In this document: positions 20,001 to 27,627 of the stretch, one piece after another
How the letters are laid out: the number at the start of each line of letters is the position of its first letter
Numbering within the stretch: position 1 is the first letter of the stretch
Assembly (NCBI RefSeq): GCF_001857965.1
Contig: NZ_CP017774.1
Location: 1,922,001-1,986,000 of the forward strand
Length of the DNA: 64,000 bases
Direction: 5' to 3'
DNA from: Flavobacterium commune
GTDB taxonomy: Bacteria; Bacteroidota; Bacteroidia; Flavobacteriales; Flavobacteriaceae
The notes under the pieces: model-generated
What the model saw: only the letters and a program-made list of their open reading frames with translations
What the model was told of the DNA's origin: nothing
The model's database searches: none
Translations under genes and position numbers: made by a program

Positions 20001-21310
20001 CAATGGTTGGTTTAGTGATTTCAGGAAGTCCAATAGCCAGCTTAGCTCCTGGGGCTACTAATAATACTATTGTTGGGACTTATGTTTTAACACAGGCTGA
20101 TGTTGATGCCGGTGAAATAACAAATTCGGCCTTAGTAGTGGCTAAAGATCCGCAAGGGAATGATGTTGAAGATATATCAGGTACAACAATTACTAATGAT
20201 AATCCAACAATTACTGAAATTACAGCAAACCCTTCTATTAGTGTTACTAAAGACGGTGTTTATATTGATGCTAATAATGATGGATTAACAAATGTAGGAG
20301 ATCATATTAATTACACTTTTGTGGTTAGAAATACAGGAAATACAACACTTTATGATGTAGTTGTAACTGATGAAAAAGTTACAATAGTAGGAAGTCCTAT
20401 TCCAACTTTGGCTTATAATACTTCAAATAGTACCGCTTTTACGGCAACTTATGTTATCACTCAGGCTGATATTGATGCCGGTTTAGTTTATAATTTAGCT
20501 CTTGTTAAAGCAACTACACCTAAAGAAACAGAAGTAACCAATACATCAACCGATCCTACACCTTGTGTTAGTTGTCCGGTTAATCCGGATTGTCCAACAT
20601 GTACGATTACTCCATTAGCCCAATCTCCAAAGATAGCATTAATGTTAGTGGGTGAATTTCAGGATGAGAATAATGATGATCAGGCACAAATAGGAGAGAC
20701 AATCCAATATACTTACACGATTATGAATATGGGTAATGTACCATTGTCTAATGTTTGGATTCAGGATACAAAGGTTGGGCTTGATATGAATTCGGGCACT
20801 ATTAATATGCCTATTGGAGCTATGGATAATACCACTTTTACAGCAACTTATACACTTACTCAGCAGGATATTATTGCAGGAAATGTTCACAATCAGGCAA
20901 TAGTATTTGGAACAAGTCCACTGGGAGTTGTAGTTCAGGATTTGTCAGATGATGATAGTCCGTTAGAAGATGATTCCACTGTAATAGGTATTGAAGGCTG
21001 TGTTGTAGAGGTTTTTAATGCCGTTTCTCCAAATGTAGGTTCAGTATATGAAAGGGTTTTATACATAAGAGGATTGGATTGTTATCCTGATAATACTGTT
21101 CAGGTATTTGACCGTTGGGGAGTGAAAGTCTATGAAGTAGATGGTTATAATAATAGGGATAAGGCGTTTAGGGGAATTTCCGAAGGAAGAACAACGGTAA
21201 GTCAATCCAAAGGTTTGCCAAACGGAACATATTTCTACATCCTTAAATATGTAGATATAGAAGGAAAAGGACATGATAAATCAGGTTATCTGCATTTAAT
21301 TAATGATTAA
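14036..21310 (+). CDS. Giant secreted repeat protein with DUF11-like repeats and type IX secretion C-terminal domain
   Basis: 2424 residues. A signal peptide ends near residue 42 (LFIGLFIVSFNSFGQ). Residues 43-727 are four copies of an approximately 170-residue module that I do not recognise, each with 'PAGTFAG', 'TYLDGV' and 'FDEV' motifs and Cys at the boundaries. Residues 745-2320 are about 13 DUF11-like (conserved repeat) beta-sandwich domains: TYTFAVTNTG, TNVVVTDP, ISGSPIASLAPG, ITQADIDAG. Six consecutive units are 357 nt (119 residues) long and almost the same at DNA level. The last 104 residues (VQVFDRWGVKVYE, GLPNGTYFYILKY) are a gliding-motility-type C-terminal domain, the type B signal of the type IX secretion system. 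PorP/SprF-like and OmpA-like genes follow, the usual partners. Likely a surface adhesin or stalk; ligand unknown. Confidence 0.88.
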   Translation: MRNNYLDLFNKNVIKNTLLRNIQHQLFLFIGLFIVSFNSFGQCNVATPTPFVSANFDDLSVSTNTSGGCISLLGCGIFNESRLINASLTDFATASFGVLSIGTNHSLRVTDGNSTFAAGTFAGFKIAPAGGLLSLDLLNGIRIRTYNDGVLRETMSGASLLGLTLLSSPTDYIVGFNTALTFDAVEIVLDGGVSLLSSTDIYHAVIREYCAGPALDCNTVTKLSLPTHPVAISQANTGMSGVSVGSVTDVENAISASDTDYATINLTVGLLASGSIAIKEMITDYPAGTYAGVEIENLNLLSIAALGNVVVSTYLDGVLREQFSGTNLVANASLLASGGRFKLGFVANQSFDEVKLSVNQTIGLNLGTTRVYGAVFQRFCAGPELTCNMQTVMNTPAYPVYINNVNSGINGLVCALCTVTNQDNLIDADLSNYASVNLSVGVGTTGSLSVKDQITNYPAGTFAGYTIENPALLNVDALGAVRVTTYLDGVQQESKSGNGPLVAVGTDLLVGTGKQTIGFVATLLFDEVRITFQNLVAVNLGEVKVYSAVFQRLCNPIVECNQNYLWTNPAFPVTINGDNTGIEGVACVACAVNDTDNLLTADETDFANITLIAGVVGSGSVAVKDHLFTYPKGTFAGFVIRDLGTLAQVNLLQSMTISTYNNGILQEARSAAQLIDLSLLGIDVLGSTPGVYNVGFKTNLAFDEIKLTLNSVASVINSINVYGAFVNTSESDDEGSGNLSCNSSSISVTKDGTYVDANNDGIVNAGDRVDYAFDVRNTGSKTLTNVTVTDNNATVSGSPIATLAPAGNDTASYTATYMITQADIDAGVVYNLATVTATTNLGTIITATSTDPTPCTTCPVNPACPDCTATPIAQTNSIGLVKTAVVGGTGVLGDVITYTFAVTNTGNTTLTNVVVTDPMAGLVISGSPIASLAPGATNATVKGIYIITQADVNVGMVTNSALVTAKDPQNNDVTDISGTTLATDDSTETSVSQTNSIALVKTASVVGAGGLGDTVNYTFAVTNTGTTTLTNVVVTDPMPGLVISGSPIASLAPGATDISVTGTYTITQADVDAGMVTNSALVTAKDPQNNNVTDVSGTTVTTDDSTETPVGQRSTIALVKTANVAAVREFGDTITYTFAVTNTGTTTLTDVVVTDPMPGLLISGSPIASLAPGVTDTTITGTYTITQADVDAGKVVNSALVTAKDPLDNDVTDISGTTIGTNNSTETPVTQTSSITLVKTAVVGGTGVLGDVITYTFTVKNTGTTTLKNILVSDPMVGLSITGNPIASLAPGATNTSITGTYTITQADIDAGKVSNSALVTAKDSQNNNVTDISGTTETTNDTTETPLTQNHAIALVKTAVVGGTGVLGNVITYTFAVRNTGNTTLTNVVVTDPMVGLVISGSPIASLAPGATNTSITGTYTITQADIDAGKVSNSALVTAKDPQNNNVTDISGTTETTNDSTETPLTQNHAIALVKTAVVGGTGVLGDVITYTFTVKNTGTTTLKNILVSDPMVGLSITGNPIASLAPGATNTSITGTYTITQADIDAGKVSNSALVTAKDPQNNNVTDISGTTETTNDSTETPLTQNHAIALVKTAVVGGTGVLGNVITYTFAVRNIGNTTLTNVVVTDPMPGLVISGSPIASLAPGATNTSITGTYTITQADIDAGKVSNSALVTAKDQQNNNVTDISGTTETTNDTTETPLAQNHAIALVKTAVVGGTGVLGNVITYTFAVRNTGNTTLTNVVVTDPMVGLVISGSPIASLAPGATNTSITGTYTITQADIDAGKVSNSALVTAKDPQNNNVTDISGTTETTNDSTETPLTQNHAIALVKTAVVGGTGVLGNVITYTFAVRNTGNTTLTNVVVTDPMVGLVISGSPIASLAPGATNTSITGTYAITQADIDAGKVSNSALVTAKDPQNNNVTDISGTTETTNDTTETPLAQNHAIALVKTAVVGGTGVLGNVITYTFAVRNTGNTTLTNVVVTDPMVGLVISGSPIASLAPGATNNTIVGTYVLTQADVDAGEITNSALVVAKDPQGNDVEDISGTTITNDNPTITEITANPSISVTKDGVYIDANNDGLTNVGDHINYTFVVRNTGNTTLYDVVVTDEKVTIVGSPIPTLAYNTSNSTAFTATYVITQADIDAGLVYNLALVKATTPKETEVTNTSTDPTPCVSCPVNPDCPTCTITPLAQSPKIALMLVGEFQDENNDDQAQIGETIQYTYTIMNMGNVPLSNVWIQDTKVGLDMNSGTINMPIGAMDNTTFTATYTLTQQDIIAGNVHNQAIVFGTSPLGVVVQDLSDDDSPLEDDSTVIGIEGCVVEVFNAVSPNVGSVYERVLYIRGLDCYPDNTVQVFDRWGVKVYEVDGYNNRDKAFRGISEGRTTVSQSKGLPNGTYFYILKYVDIEGKGHDKSGYLHLIND
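16660..20225 (+). repeat. In-frame tandem DNA repeats in the giant gene
   Basis: Coding repeats of 357 nt. The anchor aaaatcatgctattgcc recurs at 18084, 18441, 18798, 19155, 19512 and 19869, exactly 357 nt apart. Units before 18084 are more diverged. Unit ends alternate DSTETPLTQ and DTTETPLAQ in the later part, a two-unit (714 nt) higher-order pattern, which points to duplication in blocks by recombination. Confidence 0.9.
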
Positions 21311-21377
21311 TAATCCAGTTTGCCGCAAGGAAGTTTCTTTCGAAATAAATTAAAATAATAGAATGAAATCGGGATAC

Positions 21378-21405
21378 CATAGCTGACTGTCAGCAAGCAG
21401 CTATG
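21378..21405 (+). repeat. Hairpin with two mutually exclusive pairings upstream of the PorP/SprF gene
   Basis: CATAGCTG (21378-21385) pairs with CAGCTATG (21398-21405). Alternatively GCTGAC-T-GTCAGC (21382-21394) forms its own stem using part of the same bases. No T tract follows, so it is not a standard terminator. Confidence 0.5.
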
Positions 21406-21431
21406 ACCTCTGACAAATAAAATTTACATAT

Positions 21432-22346
21432 ATGAAAACAAATTCTATAATACTACTTCTGTTGTTAGCAATGGTGCCTGGTTTTGCACAGCAAGATTCG
21501 CAATACACCCATTATATGTATAATACCATTACTATTAATCCTGCTTATGCCGGTAGCCGTGGTGTAACAAGTATTTTTGGTTTGCATCGTACACAATGGG
21601 TCGGTTTAGACGGAGCACCTACTACAAATGCGTTTTCAATTCATTCCCCGATACAAAATTCAAGGTTAGGGATTGGACTTTCATTTGTAAATGACAAAAT
21701 TGGAGCTGGAGATCAAAGTAATATTGGAGCAGATTTGTCATACTCGATTCCAACATCTGAGAAGTATGATTTGTCTTTTGGAATCAAAGTTTCGGCTGAT
21801 TTGTTGAATGTGGATTACACTAAATTAAATCGATATGATCCCAGTAATCCCTTGTTTCAAAACAATATTGATAATGAGTTTGCACCCAATGTTGGGGCTG
21901 GGGTTTATTATCATTCGGATCAATTGTATTTAGGTTTTTCGGTTCCCAATTTTTTAAATGTAAGGCATTTTGATGACAATGCTTCGGCTGCTGTCAAAGA
22001 CCGATTGCATTACTATTTAATGGGAGGTTATGTTTTTGATTTGAGTCCGTCGGTGAAGTTAAAACCAAGTGTTTTGACTAAAATAGTTTCGGGAGCTCCA
22101 TTACAAGTTGATTTGTCTGCCAATGTTTTATTGCAGGATAAGGTTTCGTTAGGACTTGCTTATCGATGGAGTGCTGCTGCAACAGCTATGGCAGGGATCC
22201 AAATTACCGATGGATTACTGGTAGGCTATAGTTATGATTTTGATACCACAAGTCTGGAAAATTACAACTCAGGTTCTCATGAGATTTTCCTGCGTTTCGA
22301 ATTGTTCAACATTCAAAGAAGGATAATAACTCCAAGATTCTTTTAA
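21432..22346 (+). CDS. PorP/SprF family type IX secretion membrane protein
   Basis: 304 residues with a signal peptide (MKTNSIILLLLLAMVPGFAQ). The mature N-terminus QDSQYTHYMYNTITINPAYAGSRGV and HRTQWVGLDGAPTT are hallmarks of the PorP/SprF family. The rest is a predicted outer-membrane beta-barrel (GLGISFVNDKIGAGDQ-like strands, then LGFSVPNFL and a final strand IFLRFELFNI). Family members pair with a large secreted protein bearing a type B C-terminal domain, holding it at the surface or helping its export. Here it lies 121 nt downstream of such a protein and 11 nt upstream of an OmpA-like gene, so the three form one system. Confidence 0.92.
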   Translation: MKTNSIILLLLLAMVPGFAQQDSQYTHYMYNTITINPAYAGSRGVTSIFGLHRTQWVGLDGAPTTNAFSIHSPIQNSRLGIGLSFVNDKIGAGDQSNIGADLSYSIPTSEKYDLSFGIKVSADLLNVDYTKLNRYDPSNPLFQNNIDNEFAPNVGAGVYYHSDQLYLGFSVPNFLNVRHFDDNASAAVKDRLHYYLMGGYVFDLSPSVKLKPSVLTKIVSGAPLQVDLSANVLLQDKVSLGLAYRWSAAATAMAGIQITDGLLVGYSYDFDTTSLENYNSGSHEIFLRFELFNIQRRIITPRFF

Positions 22347-22357
22347 ATAATAGTTTT

Positions 22358-24307
22358 ATGAAAAAGTATTACATATCCATATTGTTGTTTGGCTTTTTTG
22401 CTTTGCAACTTTCAGCACAGGTAGGTTCCAGAGATACAAAGGCAGATAAAGATTATGACAGATTCGCTTATATTGATGCGATTAAAACCTACGAACGCAT
22501 GTTTGACAGAGGCTATAAGTCTCCGGATATGCTGCTAAAGTTGGCTAATGCTTATTATTTCAGTGGCGATTTAGAAAACGCTGCTAAATATTACAAAGAG
22601 TTATTTGCAACCGAAACCATTGTGACTCCCGAATGTTATTATCGATTTGCTCAATCTTTAAAGTCGATTAAAGAGTATGAAAAAGCCGATGAAATGATGG
22701 CTAAGTTTAACAAGGAAAACGGTAATGATTTAAGAGCAAAACTCGCTTCAACTCAAAAAAACTACCTTGATATTATTAAGAAAAATTCAGGAAGATATAT
22801 CATTGAAAATGCCGGAATCAACTCTAAATATTCCGATTATGGAAGTTCTTATTACAAAGGAAATCTGGTCTTTACTTCGGCTCGGGATACTGGGAGTTTT
22901 GTAAAACGAATGGATCCATGGACAGGAGAGGGCTTTACTAATTTGTACCAATCCAACATTGATTCAGATGGCATGTTGGGTAATGTAAAAAAAGCATTCG
23001 AAAATTTGAATAGCAAGTTTCATGAGTCAACTCCTGTTTTTACTGCCGATGCTAAAACGGTATACTTTACCCGAAACAATTATAATGCAGGTAAGCGTGG
23101 CAATGATGCCAATAAAACTACTTTACTGAAAATTTACAGAGCCACTTTAAATGGTGAAAAATGGGAGAATGTGACCGAATTACCTTTTAATAATGACAAT
23201 TACAGTGTGGCACATCCAGCCTTGAGTTTTGACGAAAAGACCTTGTATTTTGCTTCGGATATGCCGGGAACTTTAGGGCAGTCCGATCTTTATAAGGTGA
23301 AAATATATGACGATGGAACTTATGGAACTCCTGAGAATTTAGGAAAAGGAATCAATACCGAAGGCAGGGAAACTTTTCCATTTGTAACCGAAAAAAACGA
23401 ACTCTATTTTGCCTCAGATGGTCATCCCGGTTTGGGAGGAATGGATGTTTTTGTTGCAAAAGCCAGACAGGACGGAAGCTTTAAAGAAGTTTTAAATGTG
23501 GGTGAACCCTTGAATAGTTCTAAGGATGATTTTGCTTTGTTAATTAATCCTGCTACTAAAATAGGTTATGTTACTTCAAACAGAGATGGGGGGTTAGGAG
23601 GAGACGATATCTATAAAGTTAAAGAAAACAGATCAATTGAATATCCATGCGAGCAGTTTTTAGCAGGAAAAGTGACCGATGTTGAGACTAGTCAATTGAT
23701 TACAAATGCTAAGGTGAGTTTGTATAACAGTAGTTATCAATTGTTGAAATCATCGGCCACTAACGACAAAGGTGAGTTTGATTTTGGAGAAGTCGAATGT
23801 GAGGCTAAATATTATATCAAAACTGAAAAAGAAGCTTATAATACCGACGAAATCTCTACAACAATTGCTGATAATACTGGTAAAACTTTTGTTCCGGTTA
23901 CCATAGAAAAAACCTTGAAAAAAGTAACTGTTGGTGATGATATTGCTAAGGTATTCGGGATAAAAATCATCTATTTTGATTTGAATAAATCCGATATCCG
24001 AGCTGATGCAGCTTTAGAATTGTCTAAGATTTTAGATGTAATGATGCAAAATCCAACGATCAAAATTGATATTCGTTCGCATACCGATAGTAGAAATACA
24101 GCTATGTACAATTGGAAATTATCAGAAAGGAGAGCAGCTGCCACTAAAGCCTGGTTGATTCAAAACGGAATTGAAGTTTCCCGATTGACCGCTGTGGGTT
24201 ACGGAGAGTCAAAATTAGTTAATAAATGTGCCGATGGTGTTGAATGTACTGAAGATGAACACCAGGCCAATAGACGAAGTGAATTTGTAATTGTTTCAAT
24301 AAAGTAA
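22358..24307 (+). CDS. OmpA-family protein with TPR, PD40 propeller and peptidoglycan-binding domain
   Basis: 649 residues. Signal peptide (MKKYYISILLFGFFALQLSAQ). TPR-like helices span about 30-130 (AIKTYERMFDRGYKSPDMLLKLANAYYFSGDLENAAKYY). WD40/PD40 propeller blades span about 150-410 (HPALSFDEKTLYFASDMPG, FPFVTEKNELYFASDGHPG). A carboxypeptidase-regulatory-like domain lies at about 430-510 (LAGKVTDVETSQLI). The C-terminal OmpA domain (about 535-649) has IYFDLNKSDIRADAALEL and the peptidoglycan-contact motif WKLSERRAAATKAWL. This domain order is standard for the OmpA partner in PorP/SprF clusters. It likely anchors the surface complex to the cell wall. It ends the gene group started at 14036. 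Confidence 0.93.
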   Translation: MKKYYISILLFGFFALQLSAQVGSRDTKADKDYDRFAYIDAIKTYERMFDRGYKSPDMLLKLANAYYFSGDLENAAKYYKELFATETIVTPECYYRFAQSLKSIKEYEKADEMMAKFNKENGNDLRAKLASTQKNYLDIIKKNSGRYIIENAGINSKYSDYGSSYYKGNLVFTSARDTGSFVKRMDPWTGEGFTNLYQSNIDSDGMLGNVKKAFENLNSKFHESTPVFTADAKTVYFTRNNYNAGKRGNDANKTTLLKIYRATLNGEKWENVTELPFNNDNYSVAHPALSFDEKTLYFASDMPGTLGQSDLYKVKIYDDGTYGTPENLGKGINTEGRETFPFVTEKNELYFASDGHPGLGGMDVFVAKARQDGSFKEVLNVGEPLNSSKDDFALLINPATKIGYVTSNRDGGLGGDDIYKVKENRSIEYPCEQFLAGKVTDVETSQLITNAKVSLYNSSYQLLKSSATNDKGEFDFGEVECEAKYYIKTEKEAYNTDEISTTIADNTGKTFVPVTIEKTLKKVTVGDDIAKVFGIKIIYFDLNKSDIRADAALELSKILDVMMQNPTIKIDIRSHTDSRNTAMYNWKLSERRAAATKAWLIQNGIEVSRLTAVGYGESKLVNKCADGVECTEDEHQANRRSEFVIVSIK

Positions 24308-24334
24308 CTAGTTAGTTAGGTTAGTTTTTGTTTC

Positions 24335-24410
24335 GTTATCCTATAAACGGGGGTTATATAGGATAACACTTTAAACGCACTAATTGACCATTTTTAATGG
24401 TCGATTAGTG
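24335..24410. terminator. Two adjacent hairpins between convergent genes
   Basis: Hairpin 1: gttatcctata (24335-24345) pairs with tataggataac (24357-24367), perfect 11 bp. Hairpin 2: cactaattgaccat (24379-24392) pairs with atggtcgattagtg (24397-24410) with one wobble; it overlaps the last codons of the glycosyltransferase. T tracts are poor, so the terminator role is probable rather than certain. Confidence 0.5.
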
Positions 24411-25481
24411 TTCGTTTAATGAAAAAACTTTGAAAATTTCAGACCAGTTTAAATCTGATTTTATCTCAGAAAGCCCTTTGTAGTTGTCAATTTGATCCAA
24501 ATCTTTAATAGTAAAAAGCTCTTGTTTTGTAAAAGGAACAAGAGCTTCTTTTTTTAGTTTTTTGGCTAAATATTCTTGTTCGTATTGTCCGGGAGTAGGA
24601 ATAAAAAAGGCTTTTTTATTCAGTTTTGCCAAATCCATAATCGAGGTATATCCTGAGCGGCAAAGAATGATGTCACTTTCGTTCAGTGCTTGTTCCAGTT
24701 GTCGGCTGTGCATGAAGTTATAAAAAGTAATACTACCTATTTGCTCTTTTTTTTGTTCTTTTTCTATAATTCCTTTTATAAAAAGAATGTTACCATTGTA
24801 AAGTGTAATTTCTTTTTTCAATTTTTCTTCCAGCATTCCGCGTTGCGGTTCAGGGCCGGAAAGTATAATCATCAAGTCGTATTTTTTAGTTGCTTTTTTT
24901 TGCTGCATTCTACTCAATGGCCCGATGTATTTGATGTTTAAATCATGATTTTTTAAATGACTTAATTCGCCGGCTAAATTGGGTGTGCTTGCTGTGTCCG
25001 GAATCCAGCATTCGGTATATTTTTTTATAATATTTTGATGTAAAATGCTGCTCAACCAGGTAGTATTTCCTGTCATTACATTGAGTTGGTGAGTAACAAA
25101 TACCGAAGGCACTTTTTTGTTAAATACACCAAGTCTGTTGTCAGAGATAATTCCGTCGATGTCGTGTTTTTTAATCCATTTTTTTACTAATCTTTTTTCT
25201 TCTAAAATGGCTTCAATCATTTTTGGGCAATTTTTGAGCAGTTTCCATTTAAAATACTTGCCGTTTTTGGCATATTCTATTTGGTAAGAAGGTAGTTCAA
25301 GAAATTTTAAATAGGGAAATTCTTTTTTTAATAAGTCCAAAGCAATGCCGTCTGAGGCAATAATTGGTATGAAATTATTGTCTTGTAAGGCTTTAATAAT
25401 AGGAATACAGCGTGTTGCGTGTCCCAAGCCCCAGTTTAACGGAGCTACTAAAATGTTTTTGCTAGGAGAGTTTAAATTCAT
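24405..25481 (-). CDS. Glycosyltransferase (GT-B fold, GT28/MurG-like)
   Basis: 358 residues, cytoplasmic. The N-terminal motif NILVAPLNWGLGHATRCIPIIKAL is the glycine/His loop of MurG-like and UDP-glycosyltransferase-like enzymes. The second domain has LMIILSGPEPQRGMLEEKL, a stretch like the nucleotide-sugar site, and SDIILCRSGYTSIMDLAKLNKKAFFIPTPGQYEQEYLA, the conserved acceptor/donor loop (R-SGYT-, then P-PGQYEQ). Acceptor and sugar are unknown. It stands alone between the OmpA gene and aspartate kinase. The family (a GT28-type protein widespread in Bacteroidota) is well supported; pathway is not. Confidence 0.8.
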   Translation of the reverse strand: MNLNSPSKNILVAPLNWGLGHATRCIPIIKALQDNNFIPIIASDGIALDLLKKEFPYLKFLELPSYQIEYAKNGKYFKWKLLKNCPKMIEAILEEKRLVKKWIKKHDIDGIISDNRLGVFNKKVPSVFVTHQLNVMTGNTTWLSSILHQNIIKKYTECWIPDTASTPNLAGELSHLKNHDLNIKYIGPLSRMQQKKATKKYDLMIILSGPEPQRGMLEEKLKKEITLYNGNILFIKGIIEKEQKKEQIGSITFYNFMHSRQLEQALNESDIILCRSGYTSIMDLAKLNKKAFFIPTPGQYEQEYLAKKLKKEALVPFTKQELFTIKDLDQIDNYKGLSEIKSDLNWSEIFKVFSLNEH

Positions 25482-25603
25482 TTTTTTAAATCATTTTTAA
25501 TGATAAAAATACTTAAACAAAGTTTTTGTAAACTTGCTTATGAATTATCAAACTATTAAGTTTTTATTTCCTAAAATAACAATTAAATGAGGAATTTGTA
25601 AAA

Positions 25604-25635
25604 AAAAAGACACTGCAAAACAACAGTGTCTTTTT
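25604..25635 (-). terminator. Terminator of the aspartate kinase gene
   Basis: aaaaagacactg (25604-25615) pairs perfectly with cagtgtcttttt (25624-25635). It lies just after the lysC stop codon on the minus strand, and the A run before it gives a T tract on that strand. Confidence 0.88.
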
Positions 25636-25655
25636 GTATAATTATAGCGAAAAGA

Positions 25656-26912
25656 TTAGCCTTCTTTAGTAACAATTTGCATCGTTTCAGTACCTAATTG
25701 TTTCAATAGCACCGTTTTTCCTTCTACTACTGTTTGAGCAGCAGCGTCATTAAAATGTCTAATCGTGTATAAAGTAACATCTTCGTTGTAACCCACTTTG
25801 AATTTTTTAGATAAAATAGCAAGAAGGTCTTTAAAGTTACCAAATTTGTCCTCAACACATACAGAAAAACTGATAGCCGAGTTTTGAATTAAGTTTACCT
25901 TAATTTTAAATTCGTGGAATAAACCAAATATTTCACTAATGTTTTCTTCCATGATGAATGAAAAATCAATAGAAGAAAGTGAAATTAATAATTGTTCTCT
26001 TTTTACAATGAAACAAGGCATGAATGGCTCAAGTGTTGCTCCTTTGCTCACAACAGTTCCTTTTAATAAAGGATTGATGAATGATTTTACGTGTAAAGGA
26101 ATTTCCTTTTTTTGCAATGGTTGTAATGTTTTTGGGTGAATAACCGTTGCTCCGTAGAAAGCTAATTCGATAGCTTCTCTGTACGAAATTTGATTTAACA
26201 AACTTGCATTTTCAAAATATCTAGGGTCGGCATTCATAACTCCCGGAACGTCTTTCCAGATAGTAACACTTTCGGCATTTAAGCAATAAGCAAAAATTGC
26301 GGCAGTATAATCAGAACCTTCACGGCCTAAGGTTGTTGTAAAGTTATTTTCGTCAGAACCTAAGAATCCCTGAGTGATGTTTAAGCTTTTGGTTTTGATG
26401 TTTTTAGAGATGTTGCTTTGAGTTAATTCCCAGTCAACTTCGGCATCACGGTAATTGTTGTTTGTTTTAATGTAATTACGAACATCAATCCATTGGGTTT
26501 CAATCCCCATGAAATTCATGTAGTAACTCAAAACAGTTGTCGAAATAATCTCTCCCATGCTTACTATTTGGTCGTAAACAAAGTTGTAGTTAGGCGATTT
26601 GTTATGAGCCAGGAAATACTCTAAATCAGTAAAATGATTTTGTACAGCAGCAAATACCTCATGTTTATCGTCTTCGAATAAATCCAATAAAATCTGATTG
26701 TGGTATTTTTTAATTTCCTGAACCGAAGCGTTAAGTTCAGGTGATTTATCGAAATAATTTTTGATTACTACTTCTAAGGCATTGGTAGTTTTCCCCATTG
26801 CCGAAACAACTAATAATACATCCTCGTAACCTGCTTTTTGTAAAACGTCATATACGTTTCTTATACCGGCAGCATCTTTTACAGATGCTCCACCAAATTT
26901 GAATACTTTCAT
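25656..26912 (-). CDS. lysC: Aspartate kinase
   Basis: 418 residues. The amino-acid kinase domain (about 1-285) starts with MKVFKFGGASVKDA and contains VLLVVSAMGKTTN, TLGREGSDYTAAIFAYCL and VTIWKDVPGVMNADPR, the standard aspartokinase motifs. Two ACT-like regulatory domains follow at about 300-418 (ISLSSIDFSFIMEENISEIFGLFHEFKIKVNLIQNSAISFSVCVE). It phosphorylates L-aspartate, the first step toward lysine, threonine, methionine and diaminopimelate. No homoserine dehydrogenase is fused. The GNAT gene lies 65 nt upstream on the same strand and may be co-transcribed. Feedback inhibition through ACT domains is expected of the family. Confidence 0.94.
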   Translation of the reverse strand: MKVFKFGGASVKDAAGIRNVYDVLQKAGYEDVLLVVSAMGKTTNALEVVIKNYFDKSPELNASVQEIKKYHNQILLDLFEDDKHEVFAAVQNHFTDLEYFLAHNKSPNYNFVYDQIVSMGEIISTTVLSYYMNFMGIETQWIDVRNYIKTNNNYRDAEVDWELTQSNISKNIKTKSLNITQGFLGSDENNFTTTLGREGSDYTAAIFAYCLNAESVTIWKDVPGVMNADPRYFENASLLNQISYREAIELAFYGATVIHPKTLQPLQKKEIPLHVKSFINPLLKGTVVSKGATLEPFMPCFIVKREQLLISLSSIDFSFIMEENISEIFGLFHEFKIKVNLIQNSAISFSVCVEDKFGNFKDLLAILSKKFKVGYNEDVTLYTIRHFNDAAAQTVVEGKTVLLKQLGTETMQIVTKEG

Positions 26913-26977
26913 TTTAAATTAAGATTTAAGACTTAAGATTTATCGCTGAAAAATTTAAAGTCATTATTATATGTTTT

Positions 26978-27457
26978 TTATTTTAATTTCTTTTCTATAA
27001 AATTGGCAATACCGTCTTCATCCATTTGAGCTACGCACCATTCATTGAGTACTTTGGCTCCTGTTTTTTCGTAAAAATCAATTGCCGGTGTATTCCAATC
27101 CAGTACATTCCAGTCAATTCGTCTGACCTTGTCTCTCTGTGCCTGCCTGATAATTTCGGAATAAAGTGCATAACCTACACCTTGACCGCGCATGCTGTTT
27201 TTTACTACCAAATCTTCAAGATGGATTATTTTTCCTTTCCAGGTTGAATATCGGTAATAATAGAGCGCAATTCCAACAATCTCCTGCTGTACTTCGGCAA
27301 CAAAAACATGAAACAGGGGTTTTTCACCAAAACCATCCCTAATCAAATCGGCTTCTGTAACTTTGACAGCATCGGGTTCTTTTTCAAATTCGGCTAACTC
27401 CTGAATTAGGCTAAGAACCGCCTTCATGTCTTCTTTTTTACCTACTCTAATATTCAT
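26978..27457 (-). CDS. GNAT-family N-acetyltransferase
   Basis: 159 residues, single GNAT domain. Features: LIQELAEFEKEPDAVKVTEADLIRDGFG at the N-terminus, typical of diamine N-acetyltransferase-like GNATs; HLEDLVVKNSMRGQGVGYALYSEII with the acetyl-CoA pyrophosphate loop R-G-Q-G-V-G; and WNVLDWNTPAIDFYEKTGAKVLNEW at the C-terminus. The resemblance to SAT1-type enzymes suggests a polyamine or thialysine-type amine as substrate, but this cannot be settled from sequence alone. It precedes lysC on the same strand. Confidence 0.85.
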   Translation of the reverse strand: MNIRVGKKEDMKAVLSLIQELAEFEKEPDAVKVTEADLIRDGFGEKPLFHVFVAEVQQEIVGIALYYYRYSTWKGKIIHLEDLVVKNSMRGQGVGYALYSEIIRQAQRDKVRRIDWNVLDWNTPAIDFYEKTGAKVLNEWCVAQMDEDGIANFIEKKLK

Positions 27458-27627
27458 ATATTCGTATTATTTGGATTAAAATTTAACAATAAGGCTTTCC
27501 TGGAAACTGATAGGCTGCTAATTATTAGCAAATATACAATACTGCCAAACTAAGTAAGTTTTATTGAATCATTATCACAAAAAAAACGATATTTGTGACT
27601 TCAAATTCAAATTATATCGATTTCGTA

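Noticed and set aside
16660..20225. Regularly spaced repeats that might suggest a CRISPR array or satellite
   Set aside because: Repeats are 357 nt, in frame and coding for beta-sandwich domains; no short direct repeats with unique spacers.
24690..24941. 83-codon plus-strand frame inside the glycosyltransferase gene
   Set aside because: Antisense shadow of a well-supported gene, with runs of Phe and no family resemblance. The same applies to the other overlapping opposite-strand frames, for example 7966-8304, 43862-44242 and 54177-54536.
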